Of a stretch of 28,727 bases of DNA, positions 16,491 to 25,024 are shown piece by piece. Source of the stretch: a virus; IMG/VR virus record IMGVR_UViG_3300048121_001740, positions 1 through 28,727 of that record. The stretch is one strand, 5' to 3'. The translations under genes were made by a program, and so were the position numbers. The notes under the pieces were generated by a model. That model was not told the origin of the DNA. It searched no databases and was given only the letters and a program-made list of their open reading frames with translations. How positions within the stretch are numbered: the stretch's first letter is position 1; each line of letters opens with the position of its first letter.

Positions 16491-17954
16491 CTAGACCGTG
16501 ATGACTACTTTAATGTCTTCTTGTTGTTCCGCGTCACGACGAATGCGTGGGTGGTTCTCGATGTATAGTACCTCACCTGTGTATCGGTCGATGCCATATG
16601 TTACGGTGACGAAATCTATAACTCCAGACTTAGAGCTGTTGCTCACTTGAGTAACGGCGTGGTTAGGACCAAAGGGAGTAAACCCTGTAGTCATATTTTG
16701 ATGATAATAAACTGTCTTGTCTTTAACTTCATTGACATATGCGACTGCGCCCGTTGACAAAAGACTATTATTTTCTCCGGACGGTGATGACGCCTCAACT
16801 AACTCTCCATGATCAAACGGAGCATTGTTGTTTAAGGTGAATGACGATAGACACTTATCACCTGCGCCGGTATAAGGGGTACCATCCTGTTTCTTAGGAC
16901 CCCTGAGTATACCAATCTGTCGGAATGAGTTTTCTAAGATAAACCTGTTGTTCTCATCTCCGTTTGGTTTGATAGTCATTAGGACCGAACTTGTTTTGAA
17001 ATCAGATGATGCGTCAGCACCTAGTCCGGTAGAGGTCGTAATAACCGGACGTGCCTTTGCATCGGCCTCGCCCTCACCATTACCACCTTCGATAGTTATT
17101 AACGCACGACTATATCCCGATCCGTATGATGTGATTGTTTTTCTAGTTGGAATATCCCCAACAGTTTCACGATATGCTAAATCTATTCTTACGACCTGTC
17201 CGTTTGTATCAACAACTGCGGTTGCAGTCGCGTCGGTGCCATCGCCTTCAATCTTTACAACTGGGGGGTTGTTCTGGTCATAACCCTCACCACCATCGGT
17301 AACTATGATACTAATGATCTGACCACCGATTGCCTTGTCGGCAACATGCCATTGCAGATCTTCAATAGAATCACCATCACTCAGTTCATCTTCTAATGGT
17401 TGTACTGGGATGTGGTTAGATGATAAGAAGGTGTATATATTTTCAGGAGTCAGAGAGAACATGTACTTCCAAGTGTACCCGTCAGATAGAATAAATGGTT
17501 TCCACTGCATGGGCTCTGGTGGTTCCAGATTGACATCTTGTTCTGCATCGGTATAGTAGTTTGGTTCTACTGTCGACGGTTGATGGGTACCAGTATCATC
17601 AATACCATGTGACAAACAAAGGTATACTTCCTTTGCACTGTTCATGACATAAAATGGGAACTCGCTACCTGTCTGCGAGACGTTATCGTCCCATCCCTGA
17701 TACTTGTTTCCGTTCGTCCAGTTATATCGGCGAGTGACCATCACCGCACCTTCAACTTTCTTTACGGACTGTAAATTGTTTCTGAACTCTCGTTCTTCTG
17801 CTGAAGAATCTATAGGTGCCGGAACTGTATCATCTGAACCAAAGATATCGGACTTGCCGATACCGATGTAGTAGTCAGACTCAGGACCAAGGACACTCGC
17901 TAGAAGATCCTTCGCAAGTGAGGTTCGCAATGGTTGTCTAACAATGGCTGGCAT
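16491..17954 (-). CDS. 8: Baseplate wedge protein gp8
   Basis: 487 residues from ATG 17954, with AGGAAAG about 8 nt upstream and a late promoter just before; T4 gp8 has 334. The T4 gp8 landmarks appear in order: YYIGIGKSDIFG (residues 28-39, like the T4 'ITFGRSEPW' area), DGYTWKYMFSL (158-168, T4 DGYVWEYLFEI), FRQIGI (344-349, T4 FRQISI) and the C-terminus GEVLYIENHPRI...EDIKVVITV (T4 GEMIYMENRPPI...EEINILFTF). gp8 dimers bridge gp6/gp7/gp10 in the wedge. The extra length is mainly an insertion at about 220-305 holding two glycine-rich beta repeats (GGEGYDQNNPPVVKIEG and YGSGYSRALITIEGG). It ends 8 bases before the next gene. Confidence 0.92.
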   Translation of the reverse strand: MPAIVRQPLRTSLAKDLLASVLGPESDYYIGIGKSDIFGSDDTVPAPIDSSAEEREFRNNLQSVKKVEGAVMVTRRYNWTNGNKYQGWDDNVSQTGSEFPFYVMNSAKEVYLCLSHGIDDTGTHQPSTVEPNYYTDAEQDVNLEPPEPMQWKPFILSDGYTWKYMFSLTPENIYTFLSSNHIPVQPLEDELSDGDSIEDLQWHVADKAIGGQIISIIVTDGGEGYDQNNPPVVKIEGDGTDATATAVVDTNGQVVRIDLAYRETVGDIPTRKTITSYGSGYSRALITIEGGNGEGEADAKARPVITTSTGLGADASSDFKTSSVLMTIKPNGDENNRFILENSFRQIGILRGPKKQDGTPYTGAGDKCLSSFTLNNNAPFDHGELVEASSPSGENNSLLSTGAVAYVNEVKDKTVYYHQNMTTGFTPFGPNHAVTQVSNSSKSGVIDFVTVTYGIDRYTGEVLYIENHPRIRRDAEQQEDIKVVITV

Positions 17955-17985
17955 TTCATCTTTCCTGAATAGAAATAATATTTCA

Positions 17986-17993
17986 TATTTATA
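17986..17993 (-). promoter_or_regulatory. T4-type late promoter for gp8
   Basis: Perfect TATAAATA on the minus strand, ending 32 nt before the ATG at 17954. It decides the gp8 start: the longer frame from 18005 would begin upstream of the promoter. It opens the unit gp8 through the 648-residue fibre gene. Confidence 0.8.
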
Positions 17994-18001
17994 ACAATTT
18001 A

Positions 18002-19000
18002 TCAAGAACCTTTGAATAAAAGTTCTTTAATCCTTTTGAAGGTGCTTTCGTAGTCATAACACTGATACTGTTGACAGTACCATGCAATGAAACTACGTGA
18101 CCTTTCTAAATCAAACCAAGACAGATCTCGAACATATAACTTCAACTGTGATAAGTGTCTAAGGTCTTTTGTGATCCAATGGTATTCTGGATAACCGTAT
18201 GATATCATTGGGACATCATGCATGGCACATTCGATTCCCGCCGTACTGTTCTCTAAGATTGCAACTCTGGTCTTGGGTAAGATATCGTATAAACTTTGGA
18301 AGTCATCAAAAACTGTAACTCCATTTTCTCTCCACTCATCTATCTTAGTTTGATACTTTTCCCAGTCATCACATTCTTTCTTGAGAGTTGGATGAAGTTT
18401 AACCACAACAGGCTGTGTTCCCATAAGCTCTTCGACAATAGAACACATCTTGGTCCAATGGTTTCCAAAAGACATTTCGGTCACCGTTTGGTCTGCGGGC
18501 ATTTGTCCTATAACCAAAACATGATCATTTGGAACATCTAATTCTTCTTGTAAGAAACCAAACTCATCTTGTCTGTCCGACCACTTGGATTCTCTATCAT
18601 TGATGTAACTTACTACGTCAGTATTAAAGAACGACGTGCTGTCATAGTTTTCAAAGTTGGGTTTAGTGTAGGTTATCGACGAGGCCGCAGCGTATCCTAT
18701 GGGGTCAATAGTAAAGTGTTTGGATGTAGGTCCCGTGGGTTTTAATATAAGGACGTTGGGTCCCCGTATAAGTCCTCTCGTGTTTAGTTCTTCTAAAAAC
18801 GTGTGGTTGTAAATATAAAGATCATCGGGGTTGTCTACAATTCCCTGTTCCGTCATGTGTTGTAAACTGGGAGAGTCTATATAAGGACTTCTATTTACTG
18901 TGTATCCAAGATTAGAAAGAGCGAGGGTTACATAACAATACATCTCCGCCCAGTTTCCATATATGACGGGGTACTTATACGCGCATAGGTTTGCTATCAT
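18002..19000 (-). CDS. Glycosyltransferase-like enzyme (capsule polysaccharide synthesis / GT-B type)
   Basis: 332 residues from the ATG at 19000. The open frame extends to a TTG at 19045, but that would place the terminator inside the coding region, so ATG 19000 is preferred; its ribosome site is weak (GGA about 7 nt upstream). Motifs typical of GT-B enzymes such as capsule Kdo/glycerophosphate transferases: VVVKLHP (about residues 198-204), a conserved basic-His-Pro element for the activated donor, and ENSTAGIECAMHDVPMISYG (about 250-269), the 'S..GIE....P.I..G' donor-site loop. It is soluble, with no membrane segment or signal peptide seen. A sugar enzyme inside a structural operon, directly behind a threonine-rich collagen fibre, suggests it modifies a virion protein; modification of host surface glycans is the alternative. 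The precise family is uncertain. Confidence 0.7.
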   Translation of the reverse strand: MIANLCAYKYPVIYGNWAEMYCYVTLALSNLGYTVNRSPYIDSPSLQHMTEQGIVDNPDDLYIYNHTFLEELNTRGLIRGPNVLILKPTGPTSKHFTIDPIGYAAASSITYTKPNFENYDSTSFFNTDVVSYINDRESKWSDRQDEFGFLQEELDVPNDHVLVIGQMPADQTVTEMSFGNHWTKMCSIVEELMGTQPVVVKLHPTLKKECDDWEKYQTKIDEWRENGVTVFDDFQSLYDILPKTRVAILENSTAGIECAMHDVPMISYGYPEYHWITKDLRHLSQLKLYVRDLSWFDLERSRSFIAWYCQQYQCYDYESTFKRIKELLFKGS

Positions 19001-19010
19001 TTGGTATCCA

Positions 19011-19037
19011 TAAAAAATGGGGGGAATTACACCCCCC
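19011..19037 (-). terminator. Rho-independent terminator after the collagen-like gene
   Basis: On the minus strand: GGGGGG, loop TGTAATT, CCCCCC, then A and six T. The stem begins 9 bases after the collagen stop codon and the T tract ends about 11 bases before the predicted start of the next gene. It should separate or strongly attenuate expression of the glycosyltransferase-like gene from the fibre gene. Confidence 0.85.
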
Positions 19038-19045
19038 GTTATCAA

Positions 19046-22000
19046 TTATGTCGGTGCATTGAATGTACTACTTAGGTTTCCAATAACTACTCTTTTATCA
19101 CCACCTTCGAAGATTGCCATACCGTTTTCATTTAGAACGGTACCGTTACCAGCTGTCGTGGAGAATATCAAAGCGCTCGCACTTAGGATACCCGAACCAT
19201 TGCTGGTTCTTTCTGCGAAGTTCACATTAGCACCAGGCGCACCAGTCGCGGTTGCTTGGAATACTCGACCGTCAGCAACATACCACACCACGTCTCCCGA
19301 AAGAACTTCATTTCTACTTCCGAAGTTTCTCACTGTTGCGGATAGAGTGGCGTTAGATGGATTGTTTCCGCCTAAAGTGGTTTGTGTTTGGAAGACAACC
19401 GCATTACCTACATTACCAACTGGACCTTGAGCTCCACGTGTACCTGTTAAACCCTGTGGTCCTCTCGAACCGGCAGGACCTCTTGAACCTTGTGCTCCTC
19501 TTGATCCCTGTAGTCCCTTAGTACCCCGTATACCCTTTGTACCTTGATCACCCTTCGGTCCCTGTGAACCTTGTGGTCCTCTTGATCCCTGTAGTCCCTT
19601 AGTGCCTCGTGGTCCTTTCGATCCGGTTGCTCCTCTTGATCCCTGTAGTCCCTTAGTTCCCTGTAGACCCTTTGTACCTCGATCACCCTTAGTACCCTGA
19701 TCACCTTTAGTACCCTGTAGACCTTTTGTACCTTGATCACCCTTCGGTCCCTGTGAACCTTGTGGTCCTCTTGATCCCTGTAGTCCCTTAGTGCCTCGTG
19801 GTCCCTTAGTGCCCTGTAGACCCTTAGTACCCTGTAGACCCTTTGTACCTCGATCACCCTTAGTACCCTGATCACCTTTAGTACCCTGTAGACCCTTTGT
19901 ACCCTGATCACCTTTAGTACCCTGTAGACCCTTTGTACCTTGATCACCCTTCGGTCCCTGTGAACCTCGTGGACCTTGAGAACCTTGTAGACCCTTAGTT
20001 CCTCGTGGTCCTTTCGATCCGGTCGGACCTTTTGGTCCTTGAGAACCAATTGTACCGCGAAGACCTACTGGACCTTTTGTTCCTGTTGGACCTTTTGGAC
20101 CCTGTGAACCAATAGTGCCGCGCAGACCTACTGGACCTCTGGTTCCTGTTGGACCTTTTGGTCCTTGAGAACCAATTGTACCGCGAAGACCTACTGGACC
20201 TTTTGTTCCTGTCGGACCTTTTGGTCCTTGTGAACCAATAGTACCACGTGGCCCCACTGGACCTCTGGTTCCTGTTGGTCCTTTAGTTCCTTGATCACCT
20301 TTAGTACCACGTGGACCTACTGGACCCTGTGTTCCTGTTGGTCCTTTAGTTCCTTGATCACCTTTAGTACCGCGAAGACCTACTGGACCTCTTGTTCCTG
20401 TCGGACCTTTTGGACCTTGTGAACCAATTGTACCACGCGGACCCACCGGACCTCTGGTTCCGACTGGACCCTGTGGACCCTGTGAACCAATAGGACCTCT
20501 GGTTCCGACTGGACCTTTAGTGCCTTGATCGCCTTGAGTACCGATTGGACCAATAGGACCTCTAGTGCCCACTGGACCTTTAGTTCCTTGATCACCCTGA
20601 GTACCTTGTGGGCCAATAGGACCTCTAGTGCCCACTGGACCTTTAGTTCCTGTCGGACCCTGCGGTCCTTGTGAACCAATAGTACCTCTGATACCTTTAG
20701 GACCTGACGTTCCCTGAATACCTTTAGTTCCCTGTGGTCCAATAGTGCCTCTGATACCTTGAGGACCTGACGTTCCCTGAATACCTTGAGTTCCCTGTGG
20801 TCCAATAGTACCTCTAATACCTTGCGGTCCTGCGGTGCCCTGTGGACCTTGAGTCCCTTGTAGACCGATAGGACCTCTCGAACCAACTGGACCCTGCGAA
20901 CCCCGCAACCCCTGTGGACCTTGAGAACCTTGTATACCCCTAGTACCAACTGGACCTTTAGTTCCTTGATCACCCTGAGTACCTTGTGGACCAATAAGAC
21001 CTCTAGTACCGATCGGACCCTTTGGTCCCGCACTACCCTGTGGACCTGCGATACCCTGTGGACCACGTGTTCCTATAGGACCCTGTGTACCTTGAGGACC
21101 TGCTGTGCCCTGCGGACCAATAGTACCTCTAATACCTTGAGGTCCTGTCGTGCCTTGAATACCTTGTGTTCCTTGAGGCCCTTGCGTTCCGCGTAGACCT
21201 ACTGGACCTCTTGTTCCTGTTGGACCCACTGGACCTTGTGAACCAATAGTACCTCTGATACCTTGAGGACCTGACGTTCCCTGTGGACCTTGAATACCCT
21301 GAGTACCTTGTGGTCCTGCCGTGCCCTGCGGGCCTGGTGATCCTTGTGGACCTCTAGTCCCAGGCGGCCCTGGCTCTGTTCCTGCTGGACCTGCTGGGCC
21401 AGGATCCCCTTGAGGACCTCTGGTACCTGCCGGTCCTGGCTCTGTTCCTGCTGGACCCTTTGGTCCCGCACTACCTTGTGGACCTATGGTTCCTTGTAAA
21501 CCGACAGTGCCTTGCGGTCCTTTTGGTCCCGCACTACCTTGTGGACCTATGGTTCCTGTTGGACCTGTTGGACCCGCTGGACCCTGTGGACCTGAATCAC
21601 CTTTAGGTCCTTCTGTACCAACTGGGCCTTGTGGGCCGACAGTACCTGAAGGTCCTTTTGTTCCTTGTGGTCCTTCTGTTCCTGCTGGTCCTTTTGTGCC
21701 GGCTGGACCTTTAGTTCCTGTTGGACCCTGCGGTCCCTCTGTTCCAGCTGGACCCGATGGACCAACTGGACCTGTTGTTCCTACTGGACCCTGTGGCCCT
21801 TCTGTTCCTGCAATTCCCTGCGGACCAACCGGACCCCTTGGACCCATAGTTCCCATCGGACCTTCTGTACCCGTTGGTCCCTGTGGTCCTACTGGACCTG
21901 CTGAACCTTGTGGACCCTTTGGTCCTTCTGTACCCGTTGGTCCCTGTGGTCCTGTTTGACCTGTTGGTCCTTGAGACCCCTGTGGTCCTTCTGTACCCGT

Positions 22001-23155
22001 CGGGCCCTGTGGTCCTACTGGACCTGCTGAACCTTGTGGACCCTGTGGTCCTTCTGTACCCGTTGGTCCGATAGGACCCAGTGGACCTGTTGGACCTGCT
22101 GAACCTTGTGGTCCTTCTGTACCCGTTGGACCCTGTGGTCCTTGTGTACCAACCGGACCCTGTGAACCTTGTGGTCCTTCTGTACCCGTTGGTCCGATAG
22201 GACCCAGTGGACCTGTTGGACCTGCTGAACCTTGTGGTCCTTCTGTTCCTGTTGGACCTATTGGCCCTTGTAAACCAATTGTACCCTGTGGTCCTTGTGG
22301 ACCCTCTGTACCTGTTGGTCCGATAGGACCCACTGGACCTGTTGGACCCTGAGAACCTTGTGGTCCTTCTGTGCCTGTCGGACCTATCGGTCCTACTGGA
22401 CCTGTTGGACCCTGAGAACCTTGTGGTCCTTCTGTACCTGTTGGTCCGATAGGACCTACTGGACCCGTCGGTCCTTGAGAACCCTGCGGTCCTTCTGTAC
22501 CCGTTGGACCTATTGGTCCTACTGGACCTGTCGGTCCTTGAGAACCTTGCGGGCCCTCTGTACCTGTTGGACCTATTGGTCCTACTGGACCTGTTGGACC
22601 ACGACTACCTTTAGGACCCTCTGTACCTGTTGGTCCGATAGGACCCACCGGACCTGTTGGACCACGACTACCTTTAGGACCTTCTGTACCTGTTGGACCT
22701 ATTGGTCCTACTGGACCTGTTGGACCACGACTACCTTTAGGACCTTCTGTGCCTCTTGGACCCATAGGACCTGTCCAACCCGTTGGTCCTTTCGTTCCGT
22801 CTTGCCCCTTAGTTCCTGCTGGACCTTGTGGTCCGATTGGACCGCCACCAGACAATAGATTTTGTACATCGGTGTTTAAAGTAGAAATAAGACTAGTATT
22901 AATACCTTGTTGCGCTAGAATATTCCCAATCAAGTCGACGCTAGAAACAATTTCATCAAAGTCTGTATCTTGAATAGAACTTTCCACCGACAAATTAACT
23001 AGGTCAGTAATTTCTTGTAATGTAATCCCGCTGTCTGTTGTTATGAGACTATAAATTTCAGCGAAGTTCTCATTAATTTTCTCACCGGCGGTGCGAAGTG
23101 TATCACCCGATCCGTCGTTCGCTCCCTGTCCAGTGTTAATGATTTTTCTTGACAT
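19046..23155 (-). CDS. Collagen-like fibre protein, 1369 residues
   Basis: Residues 1-104 are a non-repetitive head containing [14 protein letters not shown], followed by helical sequence. Residues about 105-1247 are almost uninterrupted Gly-X-Y (about 380 triplets). Residues about 1248-1369 are a compact C-terminal domain ([19 protein letters not shown]) that may nucleate trimer folding. The N-terminal collagen half is rich in GPT, GPV and GTE triplets, the C-terminal part in GTK, GDQ and GLQ. There are two one-residue breaks (GTEPG). By analogy with other phage collagen-like proteins it should form a long trimeric fibre on the tail or capsid; the exact site is inference. The start is well supported: AAGGGA lies about 10 nt before the ATG. 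A strong terminator follows the stop codon. Confidence 0.9.
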   Translation of the reverse strand: MSRKIINTGQGANDGSGDTLRTAGEKINENFAEIYSLITTDSGITLQEITDLVNLSVESSIQDTDFDEIVSSVDLIGNILAQQGINTSLISTLNTDVQNLLSGGGPIGPQGPAGTKGQDGTKGPTGWTGPMGPRGTEGPKGSRGPTGPVGPIGPTGTEGPKGSRGPTGPVGPIGPTGTEGPKGSRGPTGPVGPIGPTGTEGPQGSQGPTGPVGPIGPTGTEGPQGSQGPTGPVGPIGPTGTEGPQGSQGPTGPVGPIGPTGTEGPQGSQGPTGPVGPIGPTGTEGPQGPQGTIGLQGPIGPTGTEGPQGSAGPTGPLGPIGPTGTEGPQGSQGPVGTQGPQGPTGTEGPQGSAGPTGPLGPIGPTGTEGPQGPQGSAGPVGPQGPTGTEGPQGSQGPTGQTGPQGPTGTEGPKGPQGSAGPVGPQGPTGTEGPMGTMGPRGPVGPQGIAGTEGPQGPVGTTGPVGPSGPAGTEGPQGPTGTKGPAGTKGPAGTEGPQGTKGPSGTVGPQGPVGTEGPKGDSGPQGPAGPTGPTGTIGPQGSAGPKGPQGTVGLQGTIGPQGSAGPKGPAGTEPGPAGTRGPQGDPGPAGPAGTEPGPPGTRGPQGSPGPQGTAGPQGTQGIQGPQGTSGPQGIRGTIGSQGPVGPTGTRGPVGLRGTQGPQGTQGIQGTTGPQGIRGTIGPQGTAGPQGTQGPIGTRGPQGIAGPQGSAGPKGPIGTRGLIGPQGTQGDQGTKGPVGTRGIQGSQGPQGLRGSQGPVGSRGPIGLQGTQGPQGTAGPQGIRGTIGPQGTQGIQGTSGPQGIRGTIGPQGTKGIQGTSGPKGIRGTIGSQGPQGPTGTKGPVGTRGPIGPQGTQGDQGTKGPVGTRGPIGPIGTQGDQGTKGPVGTRGPIGSQGPQGPVGTRGPVGPRGTIGSQGPKGPTGTRGPVGLRGTKGDQGTKGPTGTQGPVGPRGTKGDQGTKGPTGTRGPVGPRGTIGSQGPKGPTGTKGPVGLRGTIGSQGPKGPTGTRGPVGLRGTIGSQGPKGPTGTKGPVGLRGTIGSQGPKGPTGSKGPRGTKGLQGSQGPRGSQGPKGDQGTKGLQGTKGDQGTKGLQGTKGDQGTKGDRGTKGLQGTKGLQGTKGPRGTKGLQGSRGPQGSQGPKGDQGTKGLQGTKGDQGTKGDRGTKGLQGTKGLQGSRGATGSKGPRGTKGLQGSRGPQGSQGPKGDQGTKGIRGTKGLQGSRGAQGSRGPAGSRGPQGLTGTRGAQGPVGNVGNAVVFQTQTTLGGNNPSNATLSATVRNFGSRNEVLSGDVVWYVADGRVFQATATGAPGANVNFAERTSNGSGILSASALIFSTTAGNGTVLNENGMAIFEGGDKRVVIGNLSSTFNAPT
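19415..22843 (-). repeat. Gly-X-Y coding region with 9-base periodicity
   Basis: About 3.4 kb of DNA coding continuous Gly-X-Y triplets, seen on the plus strand as endless ggacc/ggtcc at 9-base steps. Glycine, proline and threonine codons vary, so the protein repeat is conserved more strictly than the DNA, which points to selection on the protein. Confidence 0.9.
22313..22753 (-). repeat. Tandem 63-base repeat inside the collagen-like gene
   Basis: Seven consecutive units of 21 residues: three of the form [14 protein letters not shown] + VGPIGPT, then four with QGSQ in place of KGSR. More degenerate units continue leftwards. This higher-order repeat implies growth of the fibre by unequal duplication of 63 bases. 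Confidence 0.85.
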
Positions 23156-23179
23156 TTTTGTTTGTCCCTTAAAATAGTT

Positions 23180-23187
23180 TATTTATT
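23180..23187 (-). promoter_or_regulatory. Possible degenerate late promoter for the collagen-like fibre
   Basis: The minus strand reads AATAAATA, one mismatch from TATAAATA, in the 36-base gap before the collagen-like gene, ending 24 nt before its ATG. The spacing is like that of the perfect late promoters in this window, but the A/T-rich context makes a chance match plausible. Confidence 0.4.
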
Positions 23188-23191
23188 TTTA

Positions 23192-25024
23192 TTAAGATTT
23201 CTCGATGGCATACCAATAAACCAAATCGTCTCGTATTCCATATACTTGAGAGTCTCTTAAATCTCTACGAGTATAAGTCACACCACCAATAGTATAAGAT
23301 GACCTTCTGAAGATCCCTGGCGTATTTTCAGTGAATACTAACTGATCATTCCAATAGACTGCTGTATAAACCATACCTTCATCACTTGATGGGTCATAGT
23401 AGTCTGCATGATACCAGTAGAATCTTGGGGCATCTTTAGAATATCGAATGTCCGCTGGTTCTGGTTCCGGTTCTGGTTCTGGCTCCGGTTCTGGTTCCGG
23501 TTCTGGTTCTGGCTCCGGTTCTGGTTCCGGTTCTGGTTCTGGCTCCGGTTCTGGTTCAGGGCCTGGCTCCGGTTCTGGCTCTGGTTGTGGTTCTGGTTCA
23601 GGCTCAGGTTGTGGTTCTGGTTCTGGTTCAGGCTCAGGTTCTGGTTCCGGAGTTGGACCCACGCGGAGTACACCAAATATGTTTCCGTTATAGTCAGAAG
23701 ACTCCTGATCACCACGTTCATAGATGCGACCATCTGGACCAATGAGTCTGGTAGGCCAACCATCTTCGTGACCTGTTATATCGTAGACGACTTCGTCATT
23801 CCACTTGACTGTAACTCTAAGTGTCGGTATCCACTGCTCCCACGAATACTCTGGGTATGCTGATCTGTAGTGGACTATATTGTCTGGTAGATCCTCTTCT
23901 GGTTCTGGTTCTGGTTCTGGTTGTGGTTCAGGGCCCGGCTCTGGTTCTGGCTCAGGTTCTGGTTCTGGCTCAGGTTCTGGTTCCGGATCTGGAGTTGGCA
24001 TCGGTTGTGGTGGTTCAATCATATCTGGAGTCCAAACCTCTGGACCAACATCTACTAAGGTACCATCTGCATCTCTATACCTGACCGTAACCTCTGTCTC
24101 CGCCGCACCACCATCAAGTAGTTCAAAGTCTTCAGACATGAGGATCTCATCGTTACTCATTCTAAACGATCGAGTCGATGCCCAGTCCGCAACGGTTGTG
24201 TAAATTTCTGCTAGACGTTCGATGGATATATCGTCGTAACGGTCTAACGTCTCTAGTGCGCTCAAAATAAATGTGATGTCTTCTGGGTCCGTCTCGCGCA
24301 GTGTCATCAACGCAAACGTAGAACGTAGGTTGATACCACCCACTTCTGATCCGACTGGTACTGGATAGTTTGGTGTCTCTAATGGATCTGTAGTAAGACC
24401 CGCACGGAGTCCTATAATAGCATGAGACAATAATGCAACTTCTGCTGCAAGATAGAAACCAGCGGGATGAGCAAACTTCTTATAGATTGTTTCATAGTCT
24501 ATGAGACTCATTCCGGTCTTCAATAAGATAGAGAAGATCTGATACTTCTTATCGTCGACAATAAACTTAATACTCTCTGGACCAATAAAGGACCCACCAT
24601 CCTGATCATTCAGAATAAAGATGTTACGTTTCGGATATTCTATCTCTACGGTATCACCAAAGAACCCACGAAAGAATTGTTCAACTGATTGTTCTGTACC
24701 TTTCGCACGATAGAAGTTAGCAAGAAGTCTTGCCATCAACTGAGGATTGTTGTAGAATGTATCTGACTGAACACCCTCTGCAAGTTCGGCGAGTAATGAA
24801 TCTAGATGGGACCCATCTATGCTACTAATAGTGCGTACATTATATAAAGACTGTATCTGTTTTGAAAACGAACCACTCTCGTTCCCTTCCATGTACTCGT
24901 AGTACCTTTCAAGGAACTGTATAAACTCTGGGTATTGCTCAACGAAAAACTCAGGTACCGCATTCCTTACTGTGTTGGAATGCAGTCCGATATGAGTTCG
25001 ACGGTCGTCCGTTTGTATTGCCAT
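23192..25024 (-). CDS. Baseplate-type structural protein in gp7 position, with two Pro-Glu rods and two related small domains
   Basis: 610 residues. Residues 1 to about 210 form a compact domain with [20 protein letters not shown] and [15 protein letters not shown], a pattern I associate with structural proteins of marine T4-like phages. Residues about 345-376 are a (Pro-Glu)n rod. About 377-455 is a small aromatic domain containing [11 protein letters not shown]. About 457-522 is a second, longer Pro-Glu rod. About 523-610 is a second domain with [11 protein letters not shown] that looks related to the first. The gene follows gp6 where T4 has gp7, and gp8 comes three genes later, but I see no clear sequence match to gp7 and leave the symbol blank. 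The rods probably hold the small domains away from the baseplate. Start ATG overlaps the gp6 stop (TAATG). Confidence 0.8.
   Translation of the reverse strand: MAIQTDDRRTHIGLHSNTVRNAVPEFFVEQYPEFIQFLERYYEYMEGNESGSFSKQIQSLYNVRTISSIDGSHLDSLLAELAEGVQSDTFYNNPQLMARLLANFYRAKGTEQSVEQFFRGFFGDTVEIEYPKRNIFILNDQDGGSFIGPESIKFIVDDKKYQIFSILLKTGMSLIDYETIYKKFAHPAGFYLAAEVALLSHAIIGLRAGLTTDPLETPNYPVPVGSEVGGINLRSTFALMTLRETDPEDITFILSALETLDRYDDISIERLAEIYTTVADWASTRSFRMSNDEILMSEDFELLDGGAAETEVTVRYRDADGTLVDVGPEVWTPDMIEPPQPMPTPDPEPEPEPEPEPEPEPEPGPEPQPEPEPEPEEDLPDNIVHYRSAYPEYSWEQWIPTLRVTVKWNDEVVYDITGHEDGWPTRLIGPDGRIYERGDQESSDYNGNIFGVLRVGPTPEPEPEPEPEPEPQPEPEPEPQPEPEPEPGPEPEPEPEPEPEPEPEPEPEPEPEPEPEPEPEPEPADIRYSKDAPRFYWYHADYYDPSSDEGMVYTAVYWNDQLVFTENTPGIFRRSSYTIGGVTYTRRDLRDSQVYGIRDDLVYWYAIEKS
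23453..23655 (-). repeat. Second, longer Pro-Glu rod
   Basis: About 66 residues of Pro-Glu (with PQ and PG variants) encoded by a six-base repeat alternating GAA/GAG and CCA/CCG/CCT-type codons. A longer near-perfect repeat (a 36-base block recurs around 23470-23560) suggests expansion by duplication. It separates the two related small domains. A length-variable locus is likely. Confidence 0.85.
23896..23989 (-). repeat. First Pro-Glu rod (short GAACCA/GAGCCA-type tandem repeat)
   Basis: Six-base tandem repeat coding alternating Pro and Glu with a few Gly or Gln substitutions, about residues 345-376 of the 610-residue protein. Read on the plus strand the same DNA gives meaningless Ser-Gly runs. 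Confidence 0.85.

Noticed and set aside
17955-18005. Longer gp8 start at 18005 (MINCYKYEILFLFRKDE extension)
   Set aside because: The extension would start upstream of the late promoter at 17986-17993 and overlap the previous gene; ATG 17954 has a good ribosome site.
20921-22973. Plus-strand open frames rich in Pro-Gly-Val or Trp-Thr-Cys over the collagen-like gene
   Set aside because: Shadows of the 9-base Gly-X-Y periodicity; the minus-strand frame covers the whole region with head and tail domains.
23448-24203. Plus-strand open frames coding long Ser-Gly runs
   Set aside because: They are the antisense reading of the Pro-Glu rods in the minus-strand 610-residue gene; no ribosome site or gene context on the plus strand.
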